From Durusdinium trenchii (lineage: Eukaryota > Sar > Dinophyceae > Suessiales > Symbiodiniaceae): a stretch of DNA of 64,000 bases. The position numbers and the translations under genes were made by a program. Each line of letters begins with the position of its first letter. Positions within the stretch are counted from its first letter, which is position 1. Shown in pieces: positions 30,463-40,537 of the stretch. Under the pieces are notes generated by a model. The model did no database searches. It saw only the letters and a program-made list of their open reading frames with translations, and was not told the origin of the DNA. The stretch is taken from the NCBI GenBank assembly GCA_963970005.1, contig CAXAMN010013903.1:100265-164264 (forward strand), read 5' to 3'.

Positions 30463-30592
30463 CTCTGCGGAAAAGAACCATCTCCGTCCATCGTCTTTCG
30501 GCAGATCCGCACCCTCGGGGTCCGGTGAGATCTGCATGCTTTCAGTGACCCACTGCAGCATCTCCCGCACCAGGCCGTCGGGGAAGTGAAGC
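30463..30592 (-). CDS. Probable internal exon, unknown protein
   Basis: After a strong acceptor (CACGTTTTCGTTTAG before GCTTCAC) the minus frame reads LHFPDGLVREMLQWVTESMQ, ISPDPEGADLPKDDGRRWFF and SAE, to a possible GTTGTC donor at 30462. The frame remains open to 30010, so the exon may be longer; the later part (SRFVPHGMRTLGPRIPPK) also looks natural. The family G element lies inside the extended frame and argues for the shorter exon. No family was recognised. Confidence 0.58.
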
Positions 30593-31234
30593 CTAAACGA
30601 AAACGTGAGTGGTTTCCCCAGTGGGGGAGAAACATCCCACCCGTTTTGGGGGCGGAGTTCGCAGACGGCTTCCTTCTGTGGGAACGCGTTCGGAGTTCGG
30701 GAAGACGCGTGCGGAGTTTCGGCCCAAAGTGCTACACGGGGTTCTTAGGGCTCTAGTTTTGGGGTTCCAAGCCGGAAATGGATTCGGGCTAGTCGCAGAT
30801 ATGGGACAAAAACATCGGAGTTGGAAGTTCAACCCAGACGCTCATGGGCTCTCATATGGAAGGGTCGGACCCTCATATGGAGGGGTCTGGGGTCGAACCA
30901 ATCCCTAGGTTTTGAGGGACCAGTCAGGCTGTTTGGAGCGTCCAAGGGCTGTGAACGGAGCGTCTGGGAAGTGAGATTAGCAAACCCTTTAGACAGACCC
31001 ACCCCCACCAAAGTTGGGTTGGCTCACTGTCGCCCCACTCCTTGAACTTGTTTCTTTGACGCGTGACGCGAAACCTTTGAGCTCTGAGCTTGCAAAGCTG
31101 TAGGGCCTCTGCTTCCGCGCTTTGAACAGAGGTTCACTCTGGCGATGTTCTGTAGAATAGCTGTGGGTCAGACCATTGTTGACCATCTGAACCTTGCTTG
31201 ATTGAGTTGGTATCTGGTTTGGGTGTGTTTTTTA
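30593..31234. other. No firmly supported gene
   Basis: GGAGTTCGG and CATATGGA(A/G)GGGTC units repeat locally (30655-30720, 30850-30885). A minus frame at 30989-31186 (FASSELKGFASRVKETSSRS) is possible. Confidence 0.35.
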
Positions 31235-31590
31235 CTAGGCAGACCCCCGGACATCTCGCCCTAGACAGGCAGACTGGTCGATTTCCCGAAGCGAACCCAG
31301 ATGTTTCGCTCGCTCGCTGAAACGAGGTCGGTCTCCTTTTCGTTTCGCACCGACCTCCTGCGGTCGTACTTCCACTTGGTCCGGACGGCATGTGCCGTCC
31401 GCACCGCACACGATCTCAACCACCTTACGGTCTCACGGGTTTCACGGTCTGTCCGCGCTTCTGCACGTCGGACCACGGTCCGGGCGAGTGACGTAATGCT
31501 GTGAAACTCCATGCCATGCGACAGCATCACTTTGGGCTTTGGAGTCCAAGTATCTGGAGGCGCCGGTGAAGTGTTGGCAAACACCGGCAA
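31235..31590 (-). other. Coding-like minus-strand region, two competing frames
   Basis: One frame reads VEIVCGADGTCRPDQVEVRP and FSERAKHLGSLREIDQ after an acceptor-like GACCGTAAG. The other (31261-31590) reads FHSITSLARTVVRRAEARTD and VRNEKETDLVSASERNIWV. The region is GC-rich. I expect a real exon but cannot fix the frame. Confidence 0.35.
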
Positions 31591-31775
31591 ACGGTCGCTT
31601 GGGCTGAAGAGCTACCACCTAGGTGGAACCCCCCCCGATGCATCACATGTTGCTTCCCCAGCTGCAGATCTGATTGGATCCCATGAAGAACTCTCTGACG
31701 GATCTGATTTCGATTTCTTGATCATCTCAGCCGCCCAAGTCATGGCGTCCATGTCTAAGAAAAGTAATATGGAAA

Positions 31776-32597
31776 GTGTTCTTCTTGGGAGAAGTTTCCT
31801 CCAAACACAAAGACATGGCAGAGGGCCTTCCAGTCACACCTGCAGCTTTTCTCCGTCCAGTTGACCAGGGACCAGGCGATAAGAACCCACGATCGACATG
31901 GCGTCCGAGAAAACCACCACCAGGAGCTGTTCAAATGCCTCCAAAAGCTATTTACATTATGCAGCCAACACAAGGGTTGTGCACTACAAAGATGTTGAGT
32001 TACGTTCTAAAGAAACGAAAAATCCTGAATCCCGATACTAAAAATATCATGATACCAAAAGTCATGATACAAATCGGACACAAACAAAAAGAAACGTCCA
32101 TAGACCAATTCCAGCGACCGCTCAGTTTCTCTCCTGAAGCCCCCCCCCGACGCCTCGAAAAATGGCGACCACGTCTTCTTCGAGAGATTGGTCAAACAAG
32201 GAGGGCGACTGAGGATGTTCCTTCTGAAAGAATCGGGATGGTCTACGACGAGGTTTTCCGTCAACCACGTGCCCCAATGGTTTTTTCCACCTCTGGTTTC
32301 ACCTTGCCACAACGGTGCCAGAACGGCGCCGTTCTATGCCTGGACACGTCATCGGTAAGGCCACATCCGTCCAGGGGAGCACTGCAAGGCCTGCAAGGCG
32401 CAGACGGAAGCTTCGGGGAAATAGACCAGCAGGGGTCTTCCTATCTTGGATCCTCTGGACCAAACATTGGATTCATTGGATTCATCAATCATCTGGACCA
32501 AACATGGAGAGTTGCGCCGTCTGGCCGAGCCGCCATGGTCGGCTTTGGCTCTGAAGGCCGAAAAGCCGGTTGGCTAGGTGGAGGAGATGGGGCATGA
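31776..32597 (+). other. Longest non-repeat open frame, 273 codons, doubtful
   Basis: It starts at an ATG and runs to a TGA, with natural-looking parts (SIDQFQRPLSFSPEAPPRRL, RATEDVPSERIGMVYDEVF) and glycine-rich parts. No domain, no signal and no obvious splice sites were seen. It is on the minority strand. A frame of this length is rare but not impossible by chance in 64 kb. Confidence 0.25.
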
Positions 32598-32959
32598 GGC
32601 CCCCCCTCTCCATGCCAGGATTTCCCTGGACAGGTCGTGTATTTGTCCCAATTGGCGTGTCATTGTTCGCAATTTCAAGAGACAAATGTGCGCTTTTTCA
32701 AGTCTTGACTTCGTCATTCACATAATCACGTTCATTAAGAGGTACCCTGAGTTGTCAGAGTCGCCACGCAGGCCAGGTGTTCCTCTCATTCTTGGTACTC
32801 TTTCCGGGACCGGGACCAAGCAGCCTTGCGCAGCCTCGTCTCGTGGAACGTTTAGTTCAAGCGCGATGAACACATGGAAGACCGTGAAGCACGAAACGGG
32901 TTTGTACTTCAATAGGAAGACCTCCAACCAATGGGTAGACTGGTCTAATTCCTTTCTTC

Positions 32960-33005
32960 GATCTGGGAGGTCTCCCCGAGTCTCCCTTTTCGAATACACC
33001 CCCAC
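32960..33005 (-). mobile_element. Family I fragment
   Basis: GGGAGGTCTCCCCGAGTCTC then TTTTCGAATACACCCCC matches, in reverse, the block at 36600-36640 and 40492-40537. Confidence 0.5.
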
Positions 33006-33399
33006 TTCTATAGATCAAGCTTTGAATGGAATCTCTCCCACATGTCTCATGGGCGTAAGAAAACTGCCTTTGTCCGCACTGCAACATGCCTTTGGTTTAA
33101 GAGTCACTCAAAGTGATAGCTTTTGTCACACCGCGCATTTTCTTGATATGATCAGGGCTGCTGAGAGTTAGAGGCTCAAGGAATCTCAAGGATATCTGTA
33201 CCCCCACGTCACATCCGATCTGAAAGACTGAAAGAGCATCGGAAAAAAAAAAAAAAAACGTCCCGGTAGGTGACCCTGAGGGGTCAACCTCAGCGAGCTG
33301 GATCGAGCAAAGTCGGGTGTTGAATTCGGCATTCCACATGAGCAATGCAACCGCCCAGCCAACCCCTTTTGTGCCCAACCGCCCGCCCCCTGCGAGCCG

Positions 33400-33535
33400 C
33401 TTTTTTGGCTGTCTCCAACACCCACACGACAGCGGTGTCTGGGTGGCACCTCCTCGCCCATCCTTTGCACGGCAGGAGGAGCTTTCCGCCTTTTCGACGG
33501 TGAGCTCTTCACCAATCTTCCAGTCGCCTCCATAC
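33400..33535 (-). CDS. Probable exon, unknown protein
   Basis: The acceptor CACCTGCTCCCACAG precedes GTATGGAGG at 33535. The minus frame then reads YGGDWKIGEELTVEKAESSS and CRAKDGRGG. The same frame is also open upstream (DMKVLVCDVSKTTFTCSHR), so the acceptor may be internal to a longer exon. The 3' border is not fixed; the frame later crosses an A/T homopolymer (33242-33258), which is unlikely to be coding. Confidence 0.42.
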
Positions 33536-34037
33536 CTGTGGGAGCAGGTGAAAGTTGTTTTTGAAACATCACACACGAGCACCTTCATGTCGGGGTCACC
33601 TGGCTGGTTTCGCCCCTACACTGCGATTTTCTCCATTGGGCACCCCGACAGGAAGGTCCAGGCATGAAAGCGTTGATGTTGAATGTGTTTGCTTTGGACG
33701 GAAACAAGGATGGACAAGGTCGATTTCTCTATCGATGAAACCGGTGGTGAGAGGCAGCTCCATCTTGTTTGGAGAGCCGGGTTTGACGCCTGTGGACAGC
33801 ATCGGATTAGGGCGATTTGGGCGATTTGGGTGATGTTCCGTTCACCCAAGTCTTAGGAGCCTATCAGATTTCAGTTCTACATCGACATGTAGGTCCAGTC
33901 AACATCCTGAACCATCAAACATGATCCCAATTGACATTGATAGGTCCTGATCGGTGAAAATCCGCTGGAGGACGACTGCTCACACAAATCCTGCTTGGTG
34001 AGTCAAGTCCATGTTCTACCAGGATTCCTCAATGCAT

Positions 34038-34137
34038 ACTCCTCTGCAGATTAACATGGAACCCCCACACCCACTTGATTGGAAGATGGTCTTGCACGGG
34101 TCCAGTCTCAGGTTCCATGTAAGTTTGTGGGAGGGTA
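34038..34137 (-). mobile_element. Family E element touching an exon
   Basis: TACTCCTCTGCAGATTAACA plus TGGAACC is matched by GGTTCCATGTAAGTTTGT plus GGGAGGGTA. The outer arm parts have diverged more (CAGATTAA against CAAACTTA). It abuts the coding frame at 34138-34266. Confidence 0.75.
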
Positions 34138-34266
34138 ATCACCCCAACTGACTGCGTGACGCAGCGGCTGCAACTTCCAATCGTCGCGGTGAGGCCAAAA
34201 GAGGATGGTGTCACCGGCCACCAGCTCGTGCAGCGACGAGGGAAGCCCTGCACAGGGCTTCGCCAG
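34138..34266 (-). CDS. Probable 43-codon exon ending at a family E element
   Basis: From the acceptor GGTTCTCGCAG at 34267 the frame reads LAKPCAGLPSSLHELVAGDT, ILFWPHRDDWKLQPLRHAVS and WGD, ending precisely where the element starts. A GT donor (GGG then GTGATT) lies 5 bases before the element border, so the element could be the start of the intron. Beyond the element the minus strand gives no clear continuation. The residue pattern is strongly protein-like; the family is unknown. Confidence 0.55.
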
Positions 34267-34361
34267 CTGCGAGAACCGAGTGCTTTTCTTGATGGAACTG
34301 CTGGGGGAACAGGAGTTTGGTCCTGCTGCTGATGGAGGAGTGAGAAGAACAGAACTCGCAC

Positions 34362-34548
34362 CATTCAGAAACCGCGGATTCGGAAACTAGGATTCATCCC
34401 CCACCCCCCAGTTTCTGAATCGGATAGTTTCTGAATCGGCCAGTTTCTGAATCGAGGGAGTTTCTGAATCGGGACAGCCTGTAGTTTCCCGGATCGCAAG
34501 TTTCTGTCTCGTAGTTTCGGAATCGGAGCGATTTTCTGAATCGTCTTC
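34362..34548. repeat. GTTTCTGAATCGG minisatellite
   Basis: Seven or more units of about 16 bases (AGTTTCTGAATCGG with 2-4 variable bases) on the plus strand, preceded by inverted units (GATTCGGAAAC, TTCAGAAACC) at 34362-34390. Confidence 0.85.
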
Positions 34549-36594
34549 TGTGACCCCTCGCACCAACTGGAGCTCGTGGCGTACGGGTCAACCGTACCAA
34601 ACCAAAGGCTGGAGAATTCTCAAAAAAACCAGCGTGGCCAACTGGCCAACTGGCCGGCGTCTTTGGAGAAAAAAACACAAGGAATCTATGAATCTATGCA
34701 AAGACGATCCCAACACAGGATTCTTGGCAGGAAGAATGTTCCCCACTGCGAAATATTTGGTGCTTAAGACCCCGCACATCGACAAGTCACAACAGAGACT
34801 TGTAGGTGGCAGCTGCCACGTTGAAGGCGCGGCAGCTGCAGGTGAATCAAAGCCACAGCTTTGTCTTTCCATCTGCCACCCCTCCCAACCCAAAAAATGA
34901 TCATAGGGTCAACAGGCCCGGCCCTATATAGTGATGCTCCATGTTCTTTCATTCATGAGTCTGCGGGCCCCCACCCAAAGGGTCCCAGCAACTGGACATG
35001 AGCCCAGCAACTGGACATCGGCTGTATGTGAAGGTGCTCATGGGTGTGGCTCGGCACGCAGCAGCCTCCGGGCTGCTTGGACATCGCATCGGATTGGATC
35101 GTCAATCCCAATGGGATTGATTGAAACGCGTTTCCCGAAAGAAAAGATTCAGCATGGTTCCTTTTTCGTAAGTAAAAAGATGTAAAAACTACCTGTGGAG
35201 TCATCTACCTCCAGAGAGTCTCTTCACTGCCAGCCAGATGTTCACATCCCCGCAGAGCCACCGAAAGGATCCGAGTCCCGTTTTTCTGCGATGGTTCGGA
35301 CACTTCTGGGGTGAAGAAAGGGGTGTTTGAAAAATAGTAAGAATTGGCAGGCGCGGCGTTCCAACCCCCCTGGATGAATGGTTCGGGAGACCCCTGGAGC
35401 TCGGTCGACGTCCTAGCTGGGCGAGAAGAGAGGTGGGGGAGTCTCCCTATTGAAATACACACCCTCCAGGCACACATGGTCATGTTTGAAGGGGTTCAGA
35501 CATCATCGATGTCGGCTCCCGGGATCGGTCGATGAAGACGTCATCTGTGATTAGGGAAGACGTCGACGAGCGACTACTCACCAGGCAAAGGAGCGATCTT
35601 GAAGGGTGAAAGGCGAAGATGATCCATGTATGAACACGTCTTCATCCGACCCTGTCCTCCACACGGTATCGATCGGTCGAGTCCGCACTTTGCACCTCAC
35701 CCGGTCCGTGAGTATGCTAGCTAGCAAGGGCATCTCTGGTCAGTGGGTTCTGGTTGGTTCTAGGGTCCCGGAATGAGGAAACACTTCGGATGCCGTGCGG
35801 GGCGGGCGTGGGCCGCGAGATTCTTCTTTTGGTTTGGACGTTCTGCGAAACGTACTCCCGTCGGCACCAGCACGCAGATTGGAGCCCCCACTCAGCCACG
35901 AACAAGCAGGGCGCCCCTGGGCTCTGCTTTGGGGTTCTCCGGCTCACCTTGTTGGAAGCCTCACACCCGAGACCAGCCACTCCCTGGGGCTCACCTAGGT
36001 CGTAAAAATCCACCAAGGAAATCCAAAGAATGCTCAAAACAGCCTACCAACAAGCCTACCAACAAGCCCCGTTTGGTCAACCCCGTCTTTTCCAACCCAA
36101 CATGCCCGCATCAAAAGCAGGCGGCCTTGCCACCAGTGGAGCATGATCACTTGGCCGCTGGGATCTGCGACTGGTCTAAACAGCTGCAGAATGGCTAGAC
36201 AGAATCCACCAACAGGCCGTGCCACTCCAAACCCGGAGCGCTTAGCCCAGGTAGGTCGACCTCCTGGCTGTAGTCTAGTCTATTCTCTTCCTTTCTGGGA
36301 CCTGGGTGTTCATGGGTGGTTCATGGGTGTCCACCCGACCAAGAACAGCCATAGCGAAGCTGCACACCTTGTGTCTCGGCTACACGATGCTGGCATCGAT
36401 GCTGAAGCTCAGAGGGGGTGACCAAAACCTCGCTGGGCTGTAAGACAGGTGACCAAGCGAGGGCTTTGGCAAGTGCACTGCAGCCAGTACGCCAGTTCGG
36501 GGGGACTTCTGCTGAGATCTTGGACCATTGGATGCAGCAGAAGCCGCCCAGAAGGCCCTGGGCGGCCCAACACCGGACTTCAAATCGTATTCGA
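34549..36594. other. Mostly noncoding
   Basis: A family I fragment lies at 35431-35480 in reverse (GGGGGAGTCTCCCTATT, AATACACACCCTCC). Frames at 34588-34893 and 35717-36037 on the minus strand are open but unremarkable. No other structure was found. Confidence 0.4.
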
Positions 36595-36640
36595 ACACAC
36601 TCATGTCATATGGGTCTGAATAAAAATAGGGAGACCTCCC
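36595..36640 (+). mobile_element. Family I fragment
   Basis: CTCATGTCATATGGGTCTGA then AATAGGGAGACCTCCC. It is shared with 40492-40537 and, in reverse, with 32960 and 35431. Confidence 0.5.
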
Positions 36641-36829
36641 AGGCGTTCCGACCCTGAAAGGAGGAATCCTCCGTCTACGCCGCTGTTCAAACGACGCTCG
36701 CTGAGACCGACGCATAAACGCTCCGCCAGCTCTGCCTGGAGCGACCGGCTCGGGTCGTCTGCCCAACATCGTAGCAGGCCACCATGGAGGACGAGACCTC
36801 AGGCGGAAAGCAGGTTCGACTCAGTGCAG

Positions 36830-36943
36830 GGGGCCTCCTTCGAGTCCAGTGGATCCAGAGACCAGCAGAGTAGAGAAGGTCACCAGTTCCTAAAGACCAA
36901 AAGCTGGTTCCTTCTAAGGTAGCTGGGATCCACTGGGTCAGGC
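36830..36943. mobile_element. Singleton imperfect inverted-repeat element
   Basis: GGCCTCCTTCGAGTCCAGTG and GATCC on the left pair with GGGATCCACTGGGTCAGGCC on the right; inner AAGGTCACCAG pairs loosely with CTGGTTCCTT. Confidence 0.6.
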
Positions 36944-37762
36944 CATAGACCTAGTTGGTAGGGTTCCAAAGGTTGGCATTGGCCTCTAGGCGTTCATGGT
37001 CTGTTGCGTTCACAGCTTCAGTGCAGGCACGAAACCATTTTGGATAGCACATGATCTATTCACTCTTCAAAATTAAGTGTTAGTTTGCTCCTCCAGCATG
37101 CTTTGGATGCCAATTCGGCCCGTGGCCCGTGGGTGTCCCCTTGCACACTGACCCAAAGTGCTGAGGACTCCTCAACCCATGTCCTCCAACAAAGAAAGGC
37201 ATATAATGAAAGGCACTATGAAAGGCATATAGCCGCCGCACGGACGAGCACCACCGCCCTTGGTGTTTTATCTATTATCCAGGTCTGCAGGTCTTCCTCG
37301 AGGGTCGCGCAGGGTCAGTGAACCAAGACGTGAACCAACACCACCTTGGAGCACGGGTTATCCAGATTTCATCCATTTGTTGATACACTCAACGGTTCAC
37401 TGCTCCCTTTTCTGTGCCACGCCTCCTCGAGGCGTTCGACCGTTCGGGTTTCTGATCGACGGATTCAGAGCTTCTGATCGACTGCTCCGATGTGGAGCTT
37501 CGGATTGAGCCCCAAACGACGGTCTCCGACCTGAAGAATTTATTGGTGGGCCTCCACCAGTGACGCGCGGGCCGAAAATTAGGCCAAACGTTCGCAAACT
37601 ACTTACCTGCTACCTCTGGTTGGGGTGCATCAATTTGTGTCACTTTCCTCTTCAGTCACTATATTCAAGTGTGCTGTATGCCGCTGTATGCCTTCTTCGC
37701 TTCATCTAGATTGAAAGAATCCACTTCATGTTTGGATTGCTGCTCACGCGCGGTATCTTGGA
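36944..37762. other. No supported gene
   Basis: A small direct repeat, GAAAGGCATATA and GAAAGGCACTATG, lies near 37195-37230. Short frames only. Confidence 0.4.
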
Positions 37763-38107
37763 TTACTGTACTTCCTTCTTTGCTTGACAAATTTGTCCTA
37801 AACTCATTGCCAAAGATGTTCCCAGTTGCCAGCCTGATTCAAAGCCTGTCACGCTGTTCCAGGTTGCCATAGGTCTTGTGCTGATCGAATGCCAGGGGTT
37901 GATCCGTTCTTGATCCAGTTGGTCGTCGCAGTATATCGCAGGCAAACCACGCCAGGATCTCCCCTTCCTCCCCTGGATGAAGCCCAGATTCAACCGGACC
38001 CTGCCGCCTTCCGCTTTGGAGGTCATGCAACTTTGCCGCTCTTGGGAGGTGCCGTCGATGAACGAAAGAATCTCCTTCCCCAAAAAGGTGGGCCGGCGCC
38101 GTCCCAC
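37763..38107 (-). CDS. Possible exon, unknown protein
   Basis: The minus frame reads PTFLGKEILSFIDGTSQERQ, then a basic part, and ends FESGWQLGTSLAMSLGQICQ before a stop. A second frame (37839-38030) reads ILAWFACDILRRPTGSRTDQ and reaches CAGC then GTGACA. Either could hold an exon, and the frame may switch through an intron. It lies just left of the tandem 0.41 kb units. Confidence 0.3.
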   Translation of the reverse strand: MGRRRPTFLGKEILSFIDGTSQERQSCMTSKAEGGRVRLNLGFIQGRKGRSWRGLPAIYCDDQLDQERINPWHSISTRPMATWNSVTGFESGWQLGTSLAMSLGQICQAKKEVQ

Positions 38108-38125
38108 TTTTCTTCCGTGTCCTTA

Positions 38126-39050
38126 TTCAGGCGTGTGTGTGTGTGTGTGTGTGTCACACCCTGTTTCTAAGGGTTTTCCATGTTCCCACCTTTTTCCACT
38201 GAAGCAGGGGGCACAGGCCCATCGTGGATACCTGTGCCAACGAAGCTGTTCCACGATGGGGGATGCGGAGTTTGATCACCTCCGTGTACCTGCGACCAAC
38301 TTTTGCTCAAGCTGTTCCAATCTTCTTTTTTGCTTCCATGGTTGTTCATGATACCTCCCACAAACCCACCGCCACTTTGCGACGTTTTGCAGCCGACTTT
38401 GAGTGTCAGAGCGTTTTCGAGCGCAACTGCAAACATTGTTCAACAATACGGTTTTTTGCGGACTCATGCACCTTTCCGTTCCCTCACCTTCCTTCCCATC
38501 GTGGTAACTGAGTGTAACTGAAAACCAATGTCGAAGTGTGTGTGTGTGTGTGTGTGTGCGTGTGCCCCTTGAAGTCACAGGGATCCACTTGGATTGTGTT
38601 GCTTTTGTTTTTCCCTTTGTTAAGCAGGGGGTGCCAGGGATGCACACTGGACTGGCACCAACGAAGACGCCAGTGCTGCACCTGTGAAATCAATCCGGGA
38701 CGCTGGATTGACGTACCTGCTTTGAGAAGAACCTACGTAAGTGCAAAGCTGTCTCATTCTTTGTTGTGCAGTAAGCGTCTAATGCAGCGGCGATTCGCCT
38801 TGGAGTGTTTGGACCTTTTGAGCTCAGACTTGCACAACCCGCCGTCACCCTGTCGCCGCCGTTCGCCCTCGTGTTTATAGGTTTGGGAGGCCTCAAACTC
38901 ACTACCTGGAACCTTAGGCGGTTTTACTTAGGCTGGCGTGTGGCACCGTATTCGCATCAGTACGCATTTCTATAAGTGTGTGTGTGTGTTGTGTGTGTCC
39001 CACCCTGTTCCTTGTAGATTATCGGATGAAACTCTGTCCAAGTGTGTGTC
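38126..39050. repeat. Tandem units of about 0.41 kb with GT tracts
   Basis: GT tracts at 38131, 38537 and 38976 are each followed by CACCCTGTT- or GCCCCTTG-like sequence. Units 1 and 2 then share AAGCAGGGGG and CAACGAAG (at about 38204 and 38655). On the minus strand the shared part reads FVGTGIHDGPVPPASVEKG in unit 1 and FVGASPVCIPGTPCLTKG in unit 2, so an exon may have been duplicated. Unit 3 keeps only the GT tract side. Confidence 0.6.
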
Positions 39051-39430
39051 CCTCCCCCCATGTCCGGGCCTTGTTCAGGTCTTTGGCTGGGGGAGTCGGC
39101 TGCGAACCGTTACGAAAAAACCAACCAACTCACGCAACTCCGCACAGTCGAAGAGCAAGCAGTAGACTACACAACAACTTCAAGCACATCAATAGTGACA
39201 AAAAATGGACCTCGACTCAACAGTCGTTTATGTTTGAATCCTTTGATTATGCAAGGGTGCTTGATAAGTCCATTTCGTTCTCTTTAGAACTTTAGAATGT
39301 TTTGGTGGCAGTTGTTTCTCATTCGTTATCGATTAAAAAAACGACTGAACTAAACCTTTGGAACCCTGGTCACTGGATTTCCGTTTGTACATTGCCATTT
39401 TTGGTGGCATGGAGGCGCGCATAGCGATAG
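39051..39430. other. No supported gene
   Basis: AT-richer spacer between the tandem units and copy A of the duplicated gene. Nothing recognised. Confidence 0.4.
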
Positions 39431-39478
39431 CTCACTCCCAGCGATGGCCTCATGCCAATCGCCAGGTGGAGATGGTGA
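39431..39478 (-). CDS. Duplicated gene copy A, PGDWHEAIAGSEL block
   Basis: The minus strand reads SPSPPGDWHEAIAGSELS. Copy B at 46809-46860 reads SPLSPGDRHEAIAGSELT. Most base differences between the two are silent (CCT/CCC, GCC/GCT, AGT/TCG, CTA/TTG), the mark of a protein under selection. It lies beyond the stop of the 39854-39965 exon, so it is either an alternative 3' exon or part of a following gene. Borders and function are unknown. Confidence 0.5.
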
Positions 39479-39853
39479 GCACAAATGTGTGCTGGGTCAC
39501 AGCTGTCCTTTTGGCAGAAAATCGTTGGGCATTCACCCCTCCGTTCGATGATTTTGGACACCTCCGTTCGATGTTCCAACCAAAAGGAGAAGGACACCTA
39601 TATTGCTCTAACACGGCTACTCAAAGAGTGCAAAGACTGGCTGTGAGGTGGACCTTGCATGGCCTTTCTCTACCCAACGCGCCCCTTGGTTCGGCAGGGC
39701 GTTTCACGCCAGGCCAAGCAGGTCCAGATCTTCAAATTCAGCCGAGTCCAAAATTGCCAATGGAAGCTGCAAGGACAATCTACTTTGATTCGTCCAGAAA
39801 ACGCTTCAGCATCCAATGGAAAAGAGTCCAGGACATGAACCAAAATCAACGGT

Positions 39854-39965
39854 TCAAAAGTCCTTGAGTTGCATAATCATCTCATATCGATCTCTCTTCT
39901 TGTCCACCCTGGTGACCAGAGACTCCGGTTCTTGCTGAACCTGGTGAAGACTCCGGCACAGCAAC
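39854..39965 (-). CDS. Duplicated gene copy A, terminal exon
   Basis: After an AG (GGGCCCGCAG) the minus frame reads LLCRSLHQVQQEPESLVTRV and DKKRDRYEMIMQLKDF, then TGA. Copy B (47136-47253) has SLCLQNVEQDPEDFATRV and DGKRDVYEMIMELKDECT, then TAG. Several differences are silent (GAC/GAT, AGA/CGG, GAG/GAA, ATT/ATC), so both copies were under selection. The charged helical C-terminus could be a coiled coil or partner-binding tail. The family is unknown. Confidence 0.62.
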
Positions 39966-40085
39966 CTGCGGGCCCAGTGACCCAAAACGCTGGACACTCT
40001 TTTCCGAACACATAAGCCATGGTTTTTGTGTTCGTAAGACTACTTTCCACAAGAACAGGAAAAAAAAAAGAAACATCCACCAGGG

Positions 40086-40171
40086 GTCACAAGACGGGGT
40101 GGTTTTAGTCCCAGTGAGTGGATGTTTTGGGCACCCCGACTTCCTCCAAGTTCGGCACCCCGTCTTGTGAC
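40086..40171 (-). mobile_element. Family A element, perfect 15-bp ends
   Basis: GTCACAAGACGGGGT pairs exactly with ACCCCGTCTTGTGAC. On the minus strand the donor-like position reads TTGGAG then GAAGTC, that is GA in place of GT. The minus frame to its right (40180-40350, SFDTSSSGVSAAAAPLRAAL) is coding-like and reads into the element. Confidence 0.82.
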
Positions 40172-40370
40172 TGCTGGCACAAGAACACCGAATGTCATGT
40201 GTTTCGCTTTCGCTTTCGCCCGTCGGCTCGTTTCGGCAAACGATGTACGCCAGGGCCGCTCTGAGCGGGGCGGCGGCGGCCGAGACGCCCGAAGACGACG
40301 TGTCAAATGAAGCAACACGACACCGGCAAAGACAGTCATCAGCAAGCATCATATGGATGTGTATTCGAAT

Positions 40371-40537
40371 CTAAAGTGGGTAGACCCCCCAGTGAAAGAC
40401 ACCCTGCCAGGTTCGGGAAATTGACCAGTTGACCCAGCCACATCTAGAGATACCCTCGCACCAGACTTGATCACCTCGCACATTCCCACTTTATGACATA
40501 TGGGGGTGTTCATTTAATAATAGGGAGACCCCCCTTC
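40371..40537. mobile_element. Family I element
   Basis: TAAAGTGGG (40371) and CCCACTTTA (40486) are inverted, and GTAGACCCCCC near the left end resembles AGGGAGACCCCCC at the right end. The right part (ATGACATATGGGGGTGTTCA then TTAATAATAGGGAGACC) is the block shared with 36595. Confidence 0.55.

Noticed and set aside
33242-33258. Poly-A tail of a retrogene
   Set aside because: An A run of about 16 with no intronless coding sequence upstream and no target duplication seen.
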